The position numbers were made by a program, and so were the translations under genes. Under the pieces are notes generated by a model, which saw nothing but the letters and a program-made list of their open reading frames with translations, did no database searches and was not told the DNA's origin. From Nitrosomonas sp. (GTDB taxonomy: Bacteria; Pseudomonadota; Gammaproteobacteria; Burkholderiales; Nitrosomonadaceae): 64,000 nucleotides of DNA. This document shows, one piece after another, positions 38,705 through 48,511 of the stretch (positions are counted from its first letter, which is position 1; each line of letters opens with the position of its first letter). Where the stretch lies: the NCBI GenBank assembly GCA_016721865.1, contig JADKHF010000009.1, forward strand, positions 42,135 through 106,134. The letters are read 5' to 3'.

Positions 38705-38938
38705 TTAGATATTTTCTTTGTTGGGAGCAGATATTTCTGCAAACATAGCCAGTGTGCGTTCTGCTTCCGTCTGATCCAGTTTCTGTAACGCGAAACCAAC
38801 ATGTACGATGACATAATCTCCAGGAACAATATCCTCAACCAAGGCCAGCGAAATTTCCTTGCGTATGCCACCAAGATTGACGATTGCATAATTTTCATTA
38901 ATCAATTGTTCGACACAAGCTGGAATAGCAAGGCACAT
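38705..38938 (-). CDS. hypC: Hydrogenase assembly chaperone HypC/HupF
   Basis: A 77-residue chaperone. The family needs an N-terminal Met-Cys, so the ATG at 38938 (MCLAIPACVEQL) is chosen over an ATG six bases upstream. Cys2 binds HypD and the hydrogenase precursor. LVEDIVPGDYVIVHVGFALQKLD is the standard beta-barrel block. First gene of hypCDEX; hypA, hypB and hypF are not in the window. Confidence 0.94.
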   Translation of the reverse strand: MCLAIPACVEQLINENYAIVNLGGIRKEISLALVEDIVPGDYVIVHVGFALQKLDQTEAERTLAMFAEISAPNKENI

Positions 38939-39012
38939 AAGCATTTTATGTAAGTTTCTAAATGCTTAAATTATGACATAATTAACTATCTCAATTATTA
39001 ATAGTCTAGAAA

Positions 39013-39588
39013 GTGATCAAACAAAATTCTTTTATCCTTTATTTAGTGATCTTACTGTTTGGATTGTTTGGATTGTCGGTAATGCCGAGTTCTGTTCGGG
39101 CAGATAATGGAATATGGATTGATGTAGATACGACTGAACATACTTTGTCAGTGATGCAGGGCGATACTATTCAAGCGGTCTTTAAAAATGTAGCTATTGG
39201 ACGCTATGGCACTACCTGGTCCAAGATGACAAAAGACGATAAAACCCCGTTGGGTAAATTCAGGGTGGGTTGGATCAATGAAAAAAGCCGCTACTATCGT
39301 TTTTTTGGGCTGAACTATCCAAATCTTGATACAGCAAAACGTGCGCTGGATGAGAGTAGGATTACTGAAGAGACCTGGTTGTCAATATTGACAGCGAAGA
39401 TTATGGGAAAAACACCGCCTCAGGATACGCCCCTTGGAGGTCATATAGGCATACATGGAATTGGCAGAGGTGATCAAAGTATCCATCATAGTTATAATTG
39501 GACAAATGGTTGTGTTGCACTAACAAATGAGCAGATTGATCAACTGGGTAAATGGATTAAGCCGGGTGTTTTAGTTAATATTCGTTAG
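39013..39588 (+). CDS. L,D-transpeptidase (YkuD domain)
   Basis: A 191-residue exported protein. A hydrophobic signal (YLVILLFGLFGLSVMPSSVRA) leads into a YkuD domain with the catalytic signature HIGIHGIGRG followed by HSYNWTNGCVALTN (catalytic Cys in NGC). It links peptidoglycan peptides or attaches proteins to them. No ATG lies before the signal peptide, so the GTG at 39013 is taken as start; the ribosome site is weak. Together with the LysM-type L,D-transpeptidase further on it brackets an Lpp-like lipoprotein gene. Confidence 0.88.
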   Translation: MIKQNSFILYLVILLFGLFGLSVMPSSVRADNGIWIDVDTTEHTLSVMQGDTIQAVFKNVAIGRYGTTWSKMTKDDKTPLGKFRVGWINEKSRYYRFFGLNYPNLDTAKRALDESRITEETWLSILTAKIMGKTPPQDTPLGGHIGIHGIGRGDQSIHHSYNWTNGCVALTNEQIDQLGKWIKPGVLVNIR

Positions 39589-39766
39589 AATCTGCAGTCA
39601 ATTGATTAACGATGTGTTGCTAAATGCTTAAATTGTTCTGAAGCGGAAAAATATTCATTTTTGTCAGCCACCTAGAAATTAATTAGTTATTCAATAATGG
39701 GGTTTTTTATAAATTAGTTGCACAATCCATTTATTTTGCAGAAGAAATCAGATAAGATTCCAGCGG

Positions 39767-39792
39767 GTTACTGATAGTCACATATCAGTAAC
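39767..39792. promoter_or_regulatory. Perfect 10-bp inverted repeat before the Lpp-like gene
   Basis: GTTACTGATA, six bases, then TATCAGTAAC. It ends 56 bp before the lipoprotein start and is followed by TATAGT, a possible -10 element at about 39797. Likely an operator or a leader hairpin; no known consensus was matched. Confidence 0.55.
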
Positions 39793-39848
39793 TAGTATAG
39801 TGGTAGATATTTATGCATATTGAAAAAATAAATTCTGAGGAGATTGGA

Positions 39849-40235
39849 ATGAAAGAAAAAATCAAGCATCCAGTTCGTATGTTAACACTGGCAGCTATAG
39901 CAGGCGCTTTTATTGGGCTAACGGGCTGTGCAACCACGAGTCAAGTAGAAGAACTTCAAAACAAAGTCAACGCTGATATAGCTGCAGTTAGAGCCGATGC
40001 AGCTGCTGCTAAGTCGGAAGCTCACGCTGCTAACGCTAAAGCAAATGATGCAGTACGTATAGCAGATGAAGCAAACAGACGTTCAATGGATACGGAATCA
40101 AAAATTGATCGTATGTTTAAGAAAGCTATGCAAGTAATAACAATTAAATATAGTGTAGCAAATTTTTATATTCATAAAAAAACCCCTCTTCGGAGGGGTT
40201 TTTTTATGAATATATTTTATAGAATTAATCGTTGA
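39849..40235 (+). CDS. Lpp-like alanine-zipper outer-membrane lipoprotein
   Basis: A small lipoprotein with lipobox LTGC, then a heptad coiled coil (SQVEELQNKVNADIAAVRAD, AAAAKSEAHAANAKANDA) like Lpp/OprI. The true end is probably near 40137: as written the frame runs on through the terminator, but one more A in CAAG would give MQK and a stop, leaving the C-terminal Lys used for attachment to peptidoglycan. The start ATG at 39849 follows GAGGAG. Neighbouring L,D-transpeptidases could perform the attachment. Confidence 0.82.
   Translation: MKEKIKHPVRMLTLAAIAGAFIGLTGCATTSQVEELQNKVNADIAAVRADAAAAKSEAHAANAKANDAVRIADEANRRSMDTESKIDRMFKKAMQVITIKYSVANFYIHKKTPLRRGFFMNIFYRINR
40171..40210 (+). terminator. 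Strong bidirectional terminator after the Lpp-like gene
   Basis: A perfect stem around the TTCG tetraloop: CCCCTC pairs with GAGGGG, extended by seven A-T pairs and TTCAT/ATGAA on each side, 18 pairs in all. The T-run on the plus strand and the A-run on the left allow it to work for both directions. Confidence 0.93.
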
Positions 40236-40343
40236 TGGAATTAATTGTTATTTTGTGTGCGAAATTAAGTCTTAGCGCTTGAGCGTGATATTAAAACGGG
40301 CATGCCACTTTTCTCAATTATCGCTTTTTTAGAGCTTCTTGGT

Positions 40344-41243
40344 CTATTTTAAAATCTGCAGGAATTTTCTCTTGCTGCTTTTTAGTTCAAGAAAATCATT
40401 AATTGCAGCTACGACTATTTGTTTATAGTTGGTGTATTTGCCCTCATCTTCTTCCAGCGGTGGATGAAGTTCTATAAAAAGCGAGTCAAGTAACCATCCG
40501 AGCTTAATAGGTTGGTTGACAATTTGTATCTGCGTACCCACCGGAACTTTATCGAAGAGCGCTTCGATGTCTTCTGGATACATACGAACACACCCAGCTG
40601 AAACGCGCATTCCAACCCCAAATGGTTTGATAGTGCCGTGTATTAGATAACTGCCGCCACTGATACCTAAGCGCATGGCGTGCCGACCTAAGGGATTGGT
40701 AGGGCCGGGCGGCACTATGCTGGGATATGGTTGTTCACCTTTAGCGATTCTATCCATCTGAAGGGATTTCGGAGGTATCCATGTAGGATCTTTTTTTTTC
40801 TCCACTATTCTAGATACCCCCAATGGGGTTACCCAGTCCATCCTGCCGATTCCTACCGGATGAGTAATAATTACGGGTTTCTCCCCCTTCTTAGGTTCAG
40901 GAAAGTAATAAATCCTCATTTCCGGTAAATTAAGTAGCAAACCCTTGCGTTCGGCATGAGGGATAATATAGCGGGTCGGCAGGGTAACTTTCGCACCATC
41001 TTCAGGCAACCATCGATCGACATTCGGATTAGCCAATAAAATCTCTTCCTGACCAATATCGTACTGACGTGCTATATCCAGTAATGTCTCTGCACTACTT
41101 GCATGAGTGGTTCGTATTTGACCAAAAATATCAATATCTGGGGGCGGGAGTGTCCAGGTTTCGGCTCGAATAGAAGGAACAGCAATTAGATTGGTTATGG
41201 CAGAAATAATTAAAAGAATTCTAAGCATAAGCATACCTTTCAA
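40344..41243 (-). CDS. LysM-type L,D-transpeptidase (ErfK/YbiS/YnhG family)
   Basis: A 299-residue exported enzyme. After the signal peptide (ending SIRA) a LysM-like segment (SSAETLLDIARQYDIGQEEILLANP) binds peptidoglycan. The YkuD domain has GLLLNLPEMRIYYFPEP, THPVGIGRMDWVTPLG and the active-site pair SYLIHGTIKPFGVGMRVSAGCVRMYPEDIEAL split here by position: His in IHGT and Cys in SAGCVRM. The family includes enzymes that attach Lpp to the cell wall in E. coli. Starts at 41243, 41234 or 41228 are possible. It is convergent with the Lpp-like gene. Confidence 0.93.
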   Translation of the reverse strand: MKGMLMLRILLIISAITNLIAVPSIRAETWTLPPPDIDIFGQIRTTHASSAETLLDIARQYDIGQEEILLANPNVDRWLPEDGAKVTLPTRYIIPHAERKGLLLNLPEMRIYYFPEPKKGEKPVIITHPVGIGRMDWVTPLGVSRIVEKKKDPTWIPPKSLQMDRIAKGEQPYPSIVPPGPTNPLGRHAMRLGISGGSYLIHGTIKPFGVGMRVSAGCVRMYPEDIEALFDKVPVGTQIQIVNQPIKLGWLLDSLFIELHPPLEEDEGKYTNYKQIVVAAINDFLELKSSKRKFLQILK

Positions 41244-41991
41244 TATGGGCCTCGTTATAGAGAGATAAACGAGATAATAACTGAAATTTTTTCATTGAAA
41301 ACGAGGAATACAAGTCAATAAGCATTTCTGCAAAGATTTAACAGGAATAGCTATGCACCAAACTCAACTTTTAGGAAGTATCAAATGGTGATCTTAATTT
41401 GGCCGGTGCCTAATAGACATGTAATAAAAGAAAGAATTTATTGTCAGTAGAGTTTGATGGAGGCAGAAGAATAGAGCCCGATCGCAGCGACACAAAGAAA
41501 ATTAGATAAGTCGGAATAAAAGTTTGAAAGACCGGGCATTGTACCTTGTTCCAGAATTGTTAAAGAGAAAATAAACCGCTAAAAATTAATCGATTGCATT
41601 CAGTTTTAGAATAATGAAGATTGTTCGGCTGGATCAAGAATCGTTTTTTGTGAAGATAAAGCTTGTTAACTTTCCATAGATTATTATTCATGAAATTGTT
41701 GTGAGCATGTTGATACTAAAAGGGATTGCAGTAATATTGAGTACCCAGAAAATGGGTCATTAATATAATCCATAGTCAGAAATACAACAATAATGTTGCT
41801 TGGATACAACAGATTTGTTATTTAATTTACAAAATTTACTCGTTTTTCTTGCAGAGTACTTCTGTGTTGGGCACAATCCAATCAAACCTCCTGATTCGGG
41901 AGGTCCGAACAAGCGGGGTGCATTCCACCGGAGTGTAGTAAGCAACAATAGGACGGCCCCAGTCGTTTTAACATTAAAGGAGAACTTCCGT
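41244..41991. other. Long leader and promoter region of the porin gene
   Basis: About 750 AT-rich bases without a supported gene. Small hairpins include ACCCA/TGGGT near 41742-41756 and ACCTCC/GGAGGT at 41886-41904, the latter about 90 bp before the porin start, suggesting a structured leader. AAAGGAG at 41976-41982 is the porin ribosome site. Confidence 0.5.
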
Positions 41992-43202
41992 ATGAAGAAG
42001 AAACTTATTTCGTTGGCAGTAGCCGGTGCACTTGCAGCCCCAATGGCTGCGTCAGCACAAGGAACAAATGTGACACTTTTTGGTAGTGTTCAAGCTGAAT
42101 ACGCTACAGTTAACAAGGATGGTCAAAGCAGTCAAGCTCTTATCGGTGATGACACTGGTAGATCAAGATGGGGTGCACATATTACTGAGAATCTGGGCGG
42201 TGGATTAAAGGCAAAAGCACGTGTTGAGTATGGTTTCAATACGGGTAGCGGCGCTTTGGGTGTTGCACGTGAACGTTGGGTTGCACTGGCTAACGATAGC
42301 TGGGGTGAAGTGAAATTTGGCCGTGTTCAATCTCCATTTAAAGATTTTGCCGGTGGTATGACCATTGACCCATTTGCATATACGACCCTCCAAGCTTCAG
42401 GTAGCGGCGGTACTATGACTGCATCGGCCAATGGTCTGGGCTCAGGAGCGCAAAGCTTTGTAAACAGTGCCGCGCGTTACGATTCACCAAAAGTTGAAGG
42501 TTTCAGCTTTTCAGGCTTGTTAATGCCGGGTGATTCCAACAGATTAGACCCAGCAAACGTTATTTCTCCATCGAGTGATTATCAAGGAAGTCAATCGAAT
42601 TCTGGTGGTGAAGATGGTGAATGGGACTTCCAGGTTGCTGGTAAATATGAAGCACAAGTACAAGAACATAATTTCGGCGTGTTTGGCGGGTACTCTCGCG
42701 ATAACCTTAGTACCCGACAAAAAACTGGTAATGTGGGTTACCCAGCTTTAGTCAATAATGAACACGTGTGGCGTGGCGGTGCACTTTGGAACTACCGGAA
42801 CTTTAAGCTCCATGGCCAGTATGAAAATATTAACAATGCAATTGGCGCAGCATCTTGCACTAATGCTGCTGCATTAGGTAATCCAGCAACTGGTAAGGTG
42901 ATTCACGTGGCCAATGTAATTCGGCAATGAATTATGGCGGCGATGGTAATCTCTGGTTCGCAGGTGGTCAGTATGACTTTGGCAATACCAGCTTTATCGC
43001 TCAAGGTGGTATGACCAATGCCAAAGGATTGGAAGGTGGTGCAGCAAAACGTGAAGTAAGTAGCTTTACGGTTGGTGCGATTCATAATCTCAGCAAGCGT
43101 TCGAGTTTGTTTGGCGGTTATCAACGTGCCATGGTTGATGATAAAAACGCAATATTCAAAGATAGCGATACCTACACAGTGGGTATGCGTCACAACTTCT
43201 AA
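41992..43202 (+). CDS. Gram-negative porin, Omp32 type (one frame break)
   Basis: A trimeric outer-membrane diffusion channel, 403 residues once repaired. It has a classical signal peptide (KLISLAVAGALAAPMAASAQ), then NVTLFGSVQAEYATV, RSRWGAHITENLGGGLKAKARVEYGF, REWVAL-like strand RERWVALANDSWGEVKFGR with loop 3, and the typical C-terminal strand TYTVGMRHNF ending in Phe. The frame breaks near 42918 (one base missing before TGTAATTCG), inside an extracellular loop. A strong promoter leader and perfect terminator indicate high expression. Confidence 0.92.
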
Positions 43203-43213
43203 ACAAAGTTGAT

Positions 43214-43257
43214 CCAGCAATAAAAAAGGCACCAATAGGTGCCTTTTTTATTGCTGG
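43214..43257 (+). terminator. Perfect terminator after the porin gene
   Basis: A 20-bp stem with an AATA loop: GGCACC pairs with GGTGCC, preceded by six A and followed by six T, and extended by CCAGCAAT/ATTGCTGG. It begins 12 bases after the porin stop and can act in both directions. Confidence 0.95.
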
Positions 43258-43348
43258 AAAGCAATATAACAAATTTTGTTAATTTTTTTCGTAATGTCAA
43301 TTAATATCTCAAGAAACATGAATGAATCCTTAAGGGGGCTTGGTCGTT

Positions 43349-43795
43349 ATGAGTATGAAAAAATGGACTGATGATGAATTGGTTACTACGCGTGATAATC
43401 TCGAAACATGGAACAAACGGAATAACAATTTAGGTTCCGGTTCAAAATTATGGTTATTTACCGCATTCTTAGGCGCATTTGCCATTTCTACGGGAGTTGC
43501 ATTTATCTTTCTAGATGGTGTTGATGTGATGAGCATCATACTGATAACTATGGGTGCTGTTACGTGTGCTTCTTGGTATAAGAGCGAGAAACAGCGCAAA
43601 GATAATATTAAATTTCTTGCTGAAATTAATAAGGAAATTAAATCCCGCAAAATAAAAGATGCTCCGAAATCGAAAGATAAAACGGATTTTCAGACAAACG
43701 GGATTAGAGGTGATGTACAAAAAGAATCATCTGTACCGGAACCTCCGGCTGATGAGAAGAGTACTAAGAAAATGGAAGAAAAATCAGCAGAATAA
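43349..43795 (+). CDS. Hypothetical two-helix membrane protein
   Basis: A 148-residue protein not recognised. It has a charged N-terminus (MSMKKWTDDELVTTRDNLETW), two hydrophobic helices (LWLFTAFLGAFAISTGVAFIF and SIILITMGAVTCASWY), and a long charged, Lys/Glu/Pro-rich tail that is probably disordered. An AAGGGGG site lies about ten bases before the ATG at 43349. It is followed by the next gene after seven bases, so the two are likely co-transcribed. Confidence 0.65.
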   Translation: MSMKKWTDDELVTTRDNLETWNKRNNNLGSGSKLWLFTAFLGAFAISTGVAFIFLDGVDVMSIILITMGAVTCASWYKSEKQRKDNIKFLAEINKEIKSRKIKDAPKSKDKTDFQTNGIRGDVQKESSVPEPPADEKSTKKMEEKSAE

Positions 43796-43802
43796 TTTGA
43801 AT

Positions 43803-44342
43803 ATGAAAACGGGTAATTTAGTGACAACATTTTTCCAATTTATTACTTCCAGAGTTATTCGCTCAGAAAATTTTTTTCGTGGAAATGATCCGAATACACA
43901 ATTTAATTTAGATCCGGAAGATAGCCGAATTTTTGAGGCGTTGTGTCAATTTTTATGGATTCAAGGGGATCCATTGCCACTTATTTTCGATGTGAGCAAT
44001 GAAGTTTATACGAAACAGGGGATCACGCTGTCAACACTCAAGCATCTCGAAGCGGTCGGTTTAATTGTATTTGACGTCAATGGATTTGTTAAAAAAGGCT
44101 TGGGTAAGCACACTCGATTATTTTATAGTGGAAGGCCGACAAAAATAGGTTTTCATGATGATGCAAATAATTATCTGGACTTAGGGCATGTATTGCTAAC
44201 AGAACGTGGTAAAGAAATGGTCTCAGCTTATACGTTATCAAGAAATCAGGAATTTTATGAATATGTGATTAACAGATGGTTTCGGCAGGGATTGGTTTTG
44301 TCATCTATACAGATCAGCCGGGGTCAGAAAACTGATGCTTAG
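43803..44342 (+). CDS. Hypothetical protein, possible winged-helix domain
   Basis: A 179-residue soluble protein without a firm family. The centre (GITLSTLKHLEAVGLIVFDVNGFVKKG split in the frame) looks like a helix-turn-helix with a wing, and LDLGHVLLTERGKEMVSAY resembles the end of such domains found in DUF2806-type proteins. The ATG at 43803 directly follows the stop of the previous gene and is preferred to longer starts inside it. It may act with the upstream membrane protein; function unknown. Confidence 0.6.
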   Translation: MKTGNLVTTFFQFITSRVIRSENFFRGNDPNTQFNLDPEDSRIFEALCQFLWIQGDPLPLIFDVSNEVYTKQGITLSTLKHLEAVGLIVFDVNGFVKKGLGKHTRLFYSGRPTKIGFHDDANNYLDLGHVLLTERGKEMVSAYTLSRNQEFYEYVINRWFRQGLVLSSIQISRGQKTDA

Positions 44343-44358
44343 ACTGAACGTGTTTTAT

Positions 44359-45630
44359 TTAGAAGATAAGGATGGCACGGTAATCATTGACATTGGTATA
44401 AGTTGGTCCAGTAATCACTAAATCGTTTAACTGCTCAAAAAATGAATAGGCATCGTTATTGATCAAAAATGATGCAGCATTCAATCCAAGTTTCTTGGCA
44501 CGAATTAATGAATCGGGTGAAACGATTGCACCGGCATTATTTTCAGTGCCATCCAGTCCATCCGTGTCACACGCAAGTGCATAAATTTCCTTTAGACCAG
44601 CAAGCTCAATCAGCAGTGATAACAAAAATTCAGCATTACGACCTCCGCGCCCATTGCCTTTGATGGTAACAGTCGGTTCGCCGCTCGATAAAAGCGCTAT
44701 GGGGGCTTTTAACAATTGCGGATGTATGCGGATCTCCCTCGCCAGTGCCGCATAACTTTTTGCAATTTCCCGCGATTCTCCAGTTACTGTGTCACCCAAG
44801 ATCAGGGGAGGTATATTGAGACCTTGAAAATAATTTGCTGATGCGAGCAGTGATTGATACGCGCTTGCGATAATTTTGTTTTCAACGCGAGAAAAAATGT
44901 GGGAACCGGGCTTAGGTGTTTCATGGGTTGTGTGTACTTTGCCTTCAAGTAAAATTTTCCTTACCGATGGTGGTACGTTCAGATTGTACTGGTCCAGCAC
45001 GGCAAGCGCATCGGAAAAGGTGGTCGGGTCCGGTGAACAAGGGCCGGAAGCAATATGTGTCGCTTCATCGCCGGTAACATCAGAAATAATTAATGCCACT
45101 ATCGAAGCCTTGCAAGCCGCAGCGAGTCGTCCGCCCTGAATAGCAGACAAGTGCTTGCGGACGGTGTTAATTTCCTGGATGCTGGCTCCACATCGCAATA
45201 ATTGCTTCGTTACTTCTTTTAAATCTTGCAATGAGATGCCGTCAATTGGTAAAGAAAGCAGGCTGGAGCCTCCGCCACTGAACAAACAGAGTAGTAGATC
45301 TTCAGATTTTAACGCTTTAACTGCGTACAAAATTTCTCGTGATGCCTGTTCTCCATTTTCATCGGGAACAGGGTGCCCGGCCTCAATCACTTTAATTTTT
45401 TCGGTGGGTAATTTATGCCCATAACGCGTGACCACTAAGCCGCCCAGTTGCGCGGAAGATGACCAGGCGTTTTCAACTGCCAGCGCCATAGCAGCAGCAG
45501 CTTTGCCAGCACCGACAACAAGCGTACGCCCTTTAGGGGGACTGGGCAGATGTTGCGGTATGATATGAGCCGGATCGGCTGCTTTAACTGCGACTAAAAA
45601 ACTTTCCAGCAAATAGCTGCGTGGATTCAT
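44359..45630 (-). CDS. Glycerate 2-kinase (GckA/MOFRL family)
   Basis: Phosphorylates D-glycerate to 2-phosphoglycerate. The 423-residue protein has TLVVGAGKAAAAMA, VTRYGH, AGHPVPDENGEQAS, LLLCLFSGGGSSLLSLP, DVTGDEATHIASGPCSPDPTTF, and the MOFRL end with LLSSGEPTVTIKGNGRGGRNAEFLL and CDTDGLDGTENNAGA. Older annotations call such proteins hydroxypyruvate reductase (TtuD). It probably recovers glycerate made by photorespiration-like glycolate salvage in an autotroph that uses the Calvin cycle. The start overlaps the uvrA stop by four bases. Confidence 0.92.
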   Translation of the reverse strand: MNPRSYLLESFLVAVKAADPAHIIPQHLPSPPKGRTLVVGAGKAAAAMALAVENAWSSSAQLGGLVVTRYGHKLPTEKIKVIEAGHPVPDENGEQASREILYAVKALKSEDLLLCLFSGGGSSLLSLPIDGISLQDLKEVTKQLLRCGASIQEINTVRKHLSAIQGGRLAAACKASIVALIISDVTGDEATHIASGPCSPDPTTFSDALAVLDQYNLNVPPSVRKILLEGKVHTTHETPKPGSHIFSRVENKIIASAYQSLLASANYFQGLNIPPLILGDTVTGESREIAKSYAALAREIRIHPQLLKAPIALLSSGEPTVTIKGNGRGGRNAEFLLSLLIELAGLKEIYALACDTDGLDGTENNAGAIVSPDSLIRAKKLGLNAASFLINNDAYSFFEQLNDLVITGPTYTNVNDYRAILIF

Positions 45631-48445
45631 TTTGTGAGCATAGATTGCAGGTAATGGCCGGTAAAACTGTTTTTATTCACCGCAATTGCTTCGGGTGTGC
45701 CTTCTGCGATGATGCATCCGCCACCGTCACCACCTTCCGGACCCAAATCAATAATCCAGTCGGCCGTTTTGATGACATCCAGATTATGCTCAATTACCAC
45801 CACGGTATTACCATGATCACGTAATCTGTGCAAAACTTTCAAGAGCAGATCAATATCCTGGAAATGCAGGCCGGTTGTGGGTTCATCTAGAATATACAGG
45901 GTGCGTCCCGTATCGCGTTTGGAAAGCTCCAATGATAGTTTTACCCGTTGTGCTTCACCACCGGAGAGTGTCGTGGCAGATTGTCCCAAGGTAATATAGC
46001 CAAGGCCTACTTCCAGAAGTGTTTGTAATTTGCGTGCGACTGTGGGTACAGCGGTAAAAAATTCAAATGCATTCTCTACAGTCATTTGTAAAATTTCATT
46101 GATATTTTTACCCTTATATTGAATCTCCAGCGTTTCCCGGTTATACCGCCGACCGTGGCATACGTCACAGGTAACATAAATATCAGGCAGGAAATGCATT
46201 TCCACTTTAATTACGCCGTCACCTTGACAAGCTTCGCACCGTCCTCCTTTGACATTGAAAGAAAAACGGCCAGGTGCATAACCGCGTTCTCGCGCCTGTG
46301 GCACACCGGCAAACAATTCCCGGATGGGAGTAAACAATCCGGTATACGTTGCTGGATTGGAGCGGGGTGTGCGTCCGATGGGACTTTGATCCATATTGAT
46401 CACTTTATCGAAAAAAGCCAAGCCGTCTATTTGTTGATAGGGTGCGGGTTCGGCATTGCTGGCGTAAAGGTGCCGAGCTACCGCGCGATGCAGTGTTTCA
46501 TTGATAAGCGTAGACTTGCCGGATCCCGAAACGCCTGTTACGCAGACAAATAATCCTACCGGTAGGTTAAGTGTGACATTTTTGAGATTATTACCGGATG
46601 CGCCATCAATTCGGAGTATTCGATCTTGATCGGGTTCGTGGCGTTTCTCTGGTATTTGGATTGATAATTTGCCAGATAAGTATTTACCAGTCAGAGAATC
46701 ACTGTTTTCCTGGATAGATTGTGGATTGCCCTGTGCGACAACGAAGCCGCCATGCTCTCCAGCACCAGGGCCCATGTCGACCACATAATCCGCAATCTGT
46801 ATGGCATCTTGATCGTGCTCAACCACAATGACGCTATTACCGAGATCGCGCAGATTTTTAAGCGTATCCAGTAGGCGTCCATTATCGCGTTGATGTAATC
46901 CAATAGAAGGTTCGTCCAAAACGTACATGACGCCAGTCAAGCCGGAGCCGATTTGACTGGCGAGCCGTATGCGTTGAGATTCACCACCTGACAGCGTATC
47001 AGCAGAACGATCCAGGGATAAGTAATCCAATCCAACATTGTTGAGAAATTGCACGCGACTGGAAATTTCCTTGATGATCCGTTCGGCAATGGCGTGTTTG
47101 TGACCTGATAATTCGATCTGATCAAAAAATAGCTTGGCCTTTTTCAATGGGAAAGCACTGATTTCGTAAATCGCCTGTCCAGCAACATGCACATGGCGGG
47201 CAGCTTGGCATAAGCGTGTGCCTTGGCATTCCGGGCAAGTTTGAGCATTGAGATATTTTGCCAGCTCCTCGCGAACCGTCTGTGATTCGGTTTCCTTATA
47301 ACGTCTTGTCAGATTGGGAATAATACCTTCAAAAGCATGTGTTTCCTGGTGCTTGCGGCCACCTTCCGTGAAATAGGAGAAATGTATTTTTTCATTACCA
47401 GAACCGTACAGGATGATGTTACGAATAGGTTCATCCAGATTCTCAAATGGGATTCCAGATCGAATTCATAATGTTTTGAGAGCGCTGTTAATAGCTGGAA
47501 GTAAAATTGATTGCGTCTATCCCAATTTTTTACTGCACCGGCAGCCAGCGAAAGATGCGGGAAAGCCACTACGCGTGCAGGATCAAAAAAAGTGATCTGT
47601 CCCAGACCATCGCACTTATTGCAGGCACCCAATGGATTATTGAATGAGAATAATCTGGGCTCTAATTCGGAGAGGGAATAACTGCAAACCGGACAGCTAA
47701 ATTTTGCAGAAAAAAGATGCTCATTGTTTGTATCCATTTCAACCGCTAAAGCGCGCCCGTCGGAATGGCGCAACGCAACCTCGAATGATTCAGCGAGTCG
47801 CTGTTTAGCATCAGGGGATACCTTTAAGCGATCAACAACAACCTCTATCGTATGCTTCTTGGTTTTTTGCAACTTGGGCAGAGCATCAATTTCATAGACT
47901 TCCCCGTCAATCCGAAAGCGGATAAAACCTTGTGCACGAAGCTCATCAAACAACTCAGCTTGCTCACCTTTTCGTTCGACGATTAATGGTGAGAGGATCA
48001 TTAAACGTGTATCAAGCGGGAGTTGCAACACATGATCCACCATTTGCGAGACGCTCTGCGCTCTCAAGATAATGTTGTGTTCGGGGCAATACGGATCGCC
48101 GACGCGGGCAAACAGCAAACGCAAATAATCATGGATTTCAGTGACTGTCCCTACTGTCGAGCGTGGATTATGCGATGTTGCCTTTTGTTCGATGGCGATT
48201 GCCGGAGAAAGGCCCTCGATCAAATCAACATCTGGTTTCTCCATGAGCTGAAGGAATTGCCTCGCATAAGCTGAAAGTGATTCCACATAACGACGCTGAC
48301 CCTCCGCGTAGAGCGTATCGAACGCGAGTGAGGATTTGCCTGATCCTGACAGCCCAGTAATGACGACGAGCTTGTTACGTGGCAGATTGAGACTGATGTT
48401 TTTTAGATTATGGGTGCGCGCACCACGTATTTTTATGGATTCCAT
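45627..48445 (-). CDS. uvrA: Excinuclease ABC subunit A (one frame break)
   Basis: The damage-recognition ATPase of nucleotide excision repair, 939 residues once repaired. It has Walker A VVITGLSGSGKSSLAFDTL, a first zinc-binding module (SCPVCSYSL and GACNKCDGLG), the signature TLSGGESQRIRLASQIG, a second Walker A VTGVSGSGKSTLI, a second zinc module (RCEACQGDGV and VTCDVCHGRRY) and TTLSGGEAQRVKL with ILDEPTTGLHFQDI. The frame breaks near 47455; a CCC run needs a fourth C to give DLESPFENLDEPI. In the second frame TCPECQGTRL upstream of MHVAGQ confirms continuity. Confidence 0.96.
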
Positions 48446-48511
48446 TGGCTATCTATGTATGAGTCAACCTGCTAATATACCCAACTTTTTGGAAATATCA
48501 CAACCTGATTC

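Noticed and set aside
41760..41948. 62-codon minus-strand frame in the porin leader
   Set aside because: It runs over leader hairpins, has no ribosome site and matches nothing; it is the shadow of structured leader sequence.
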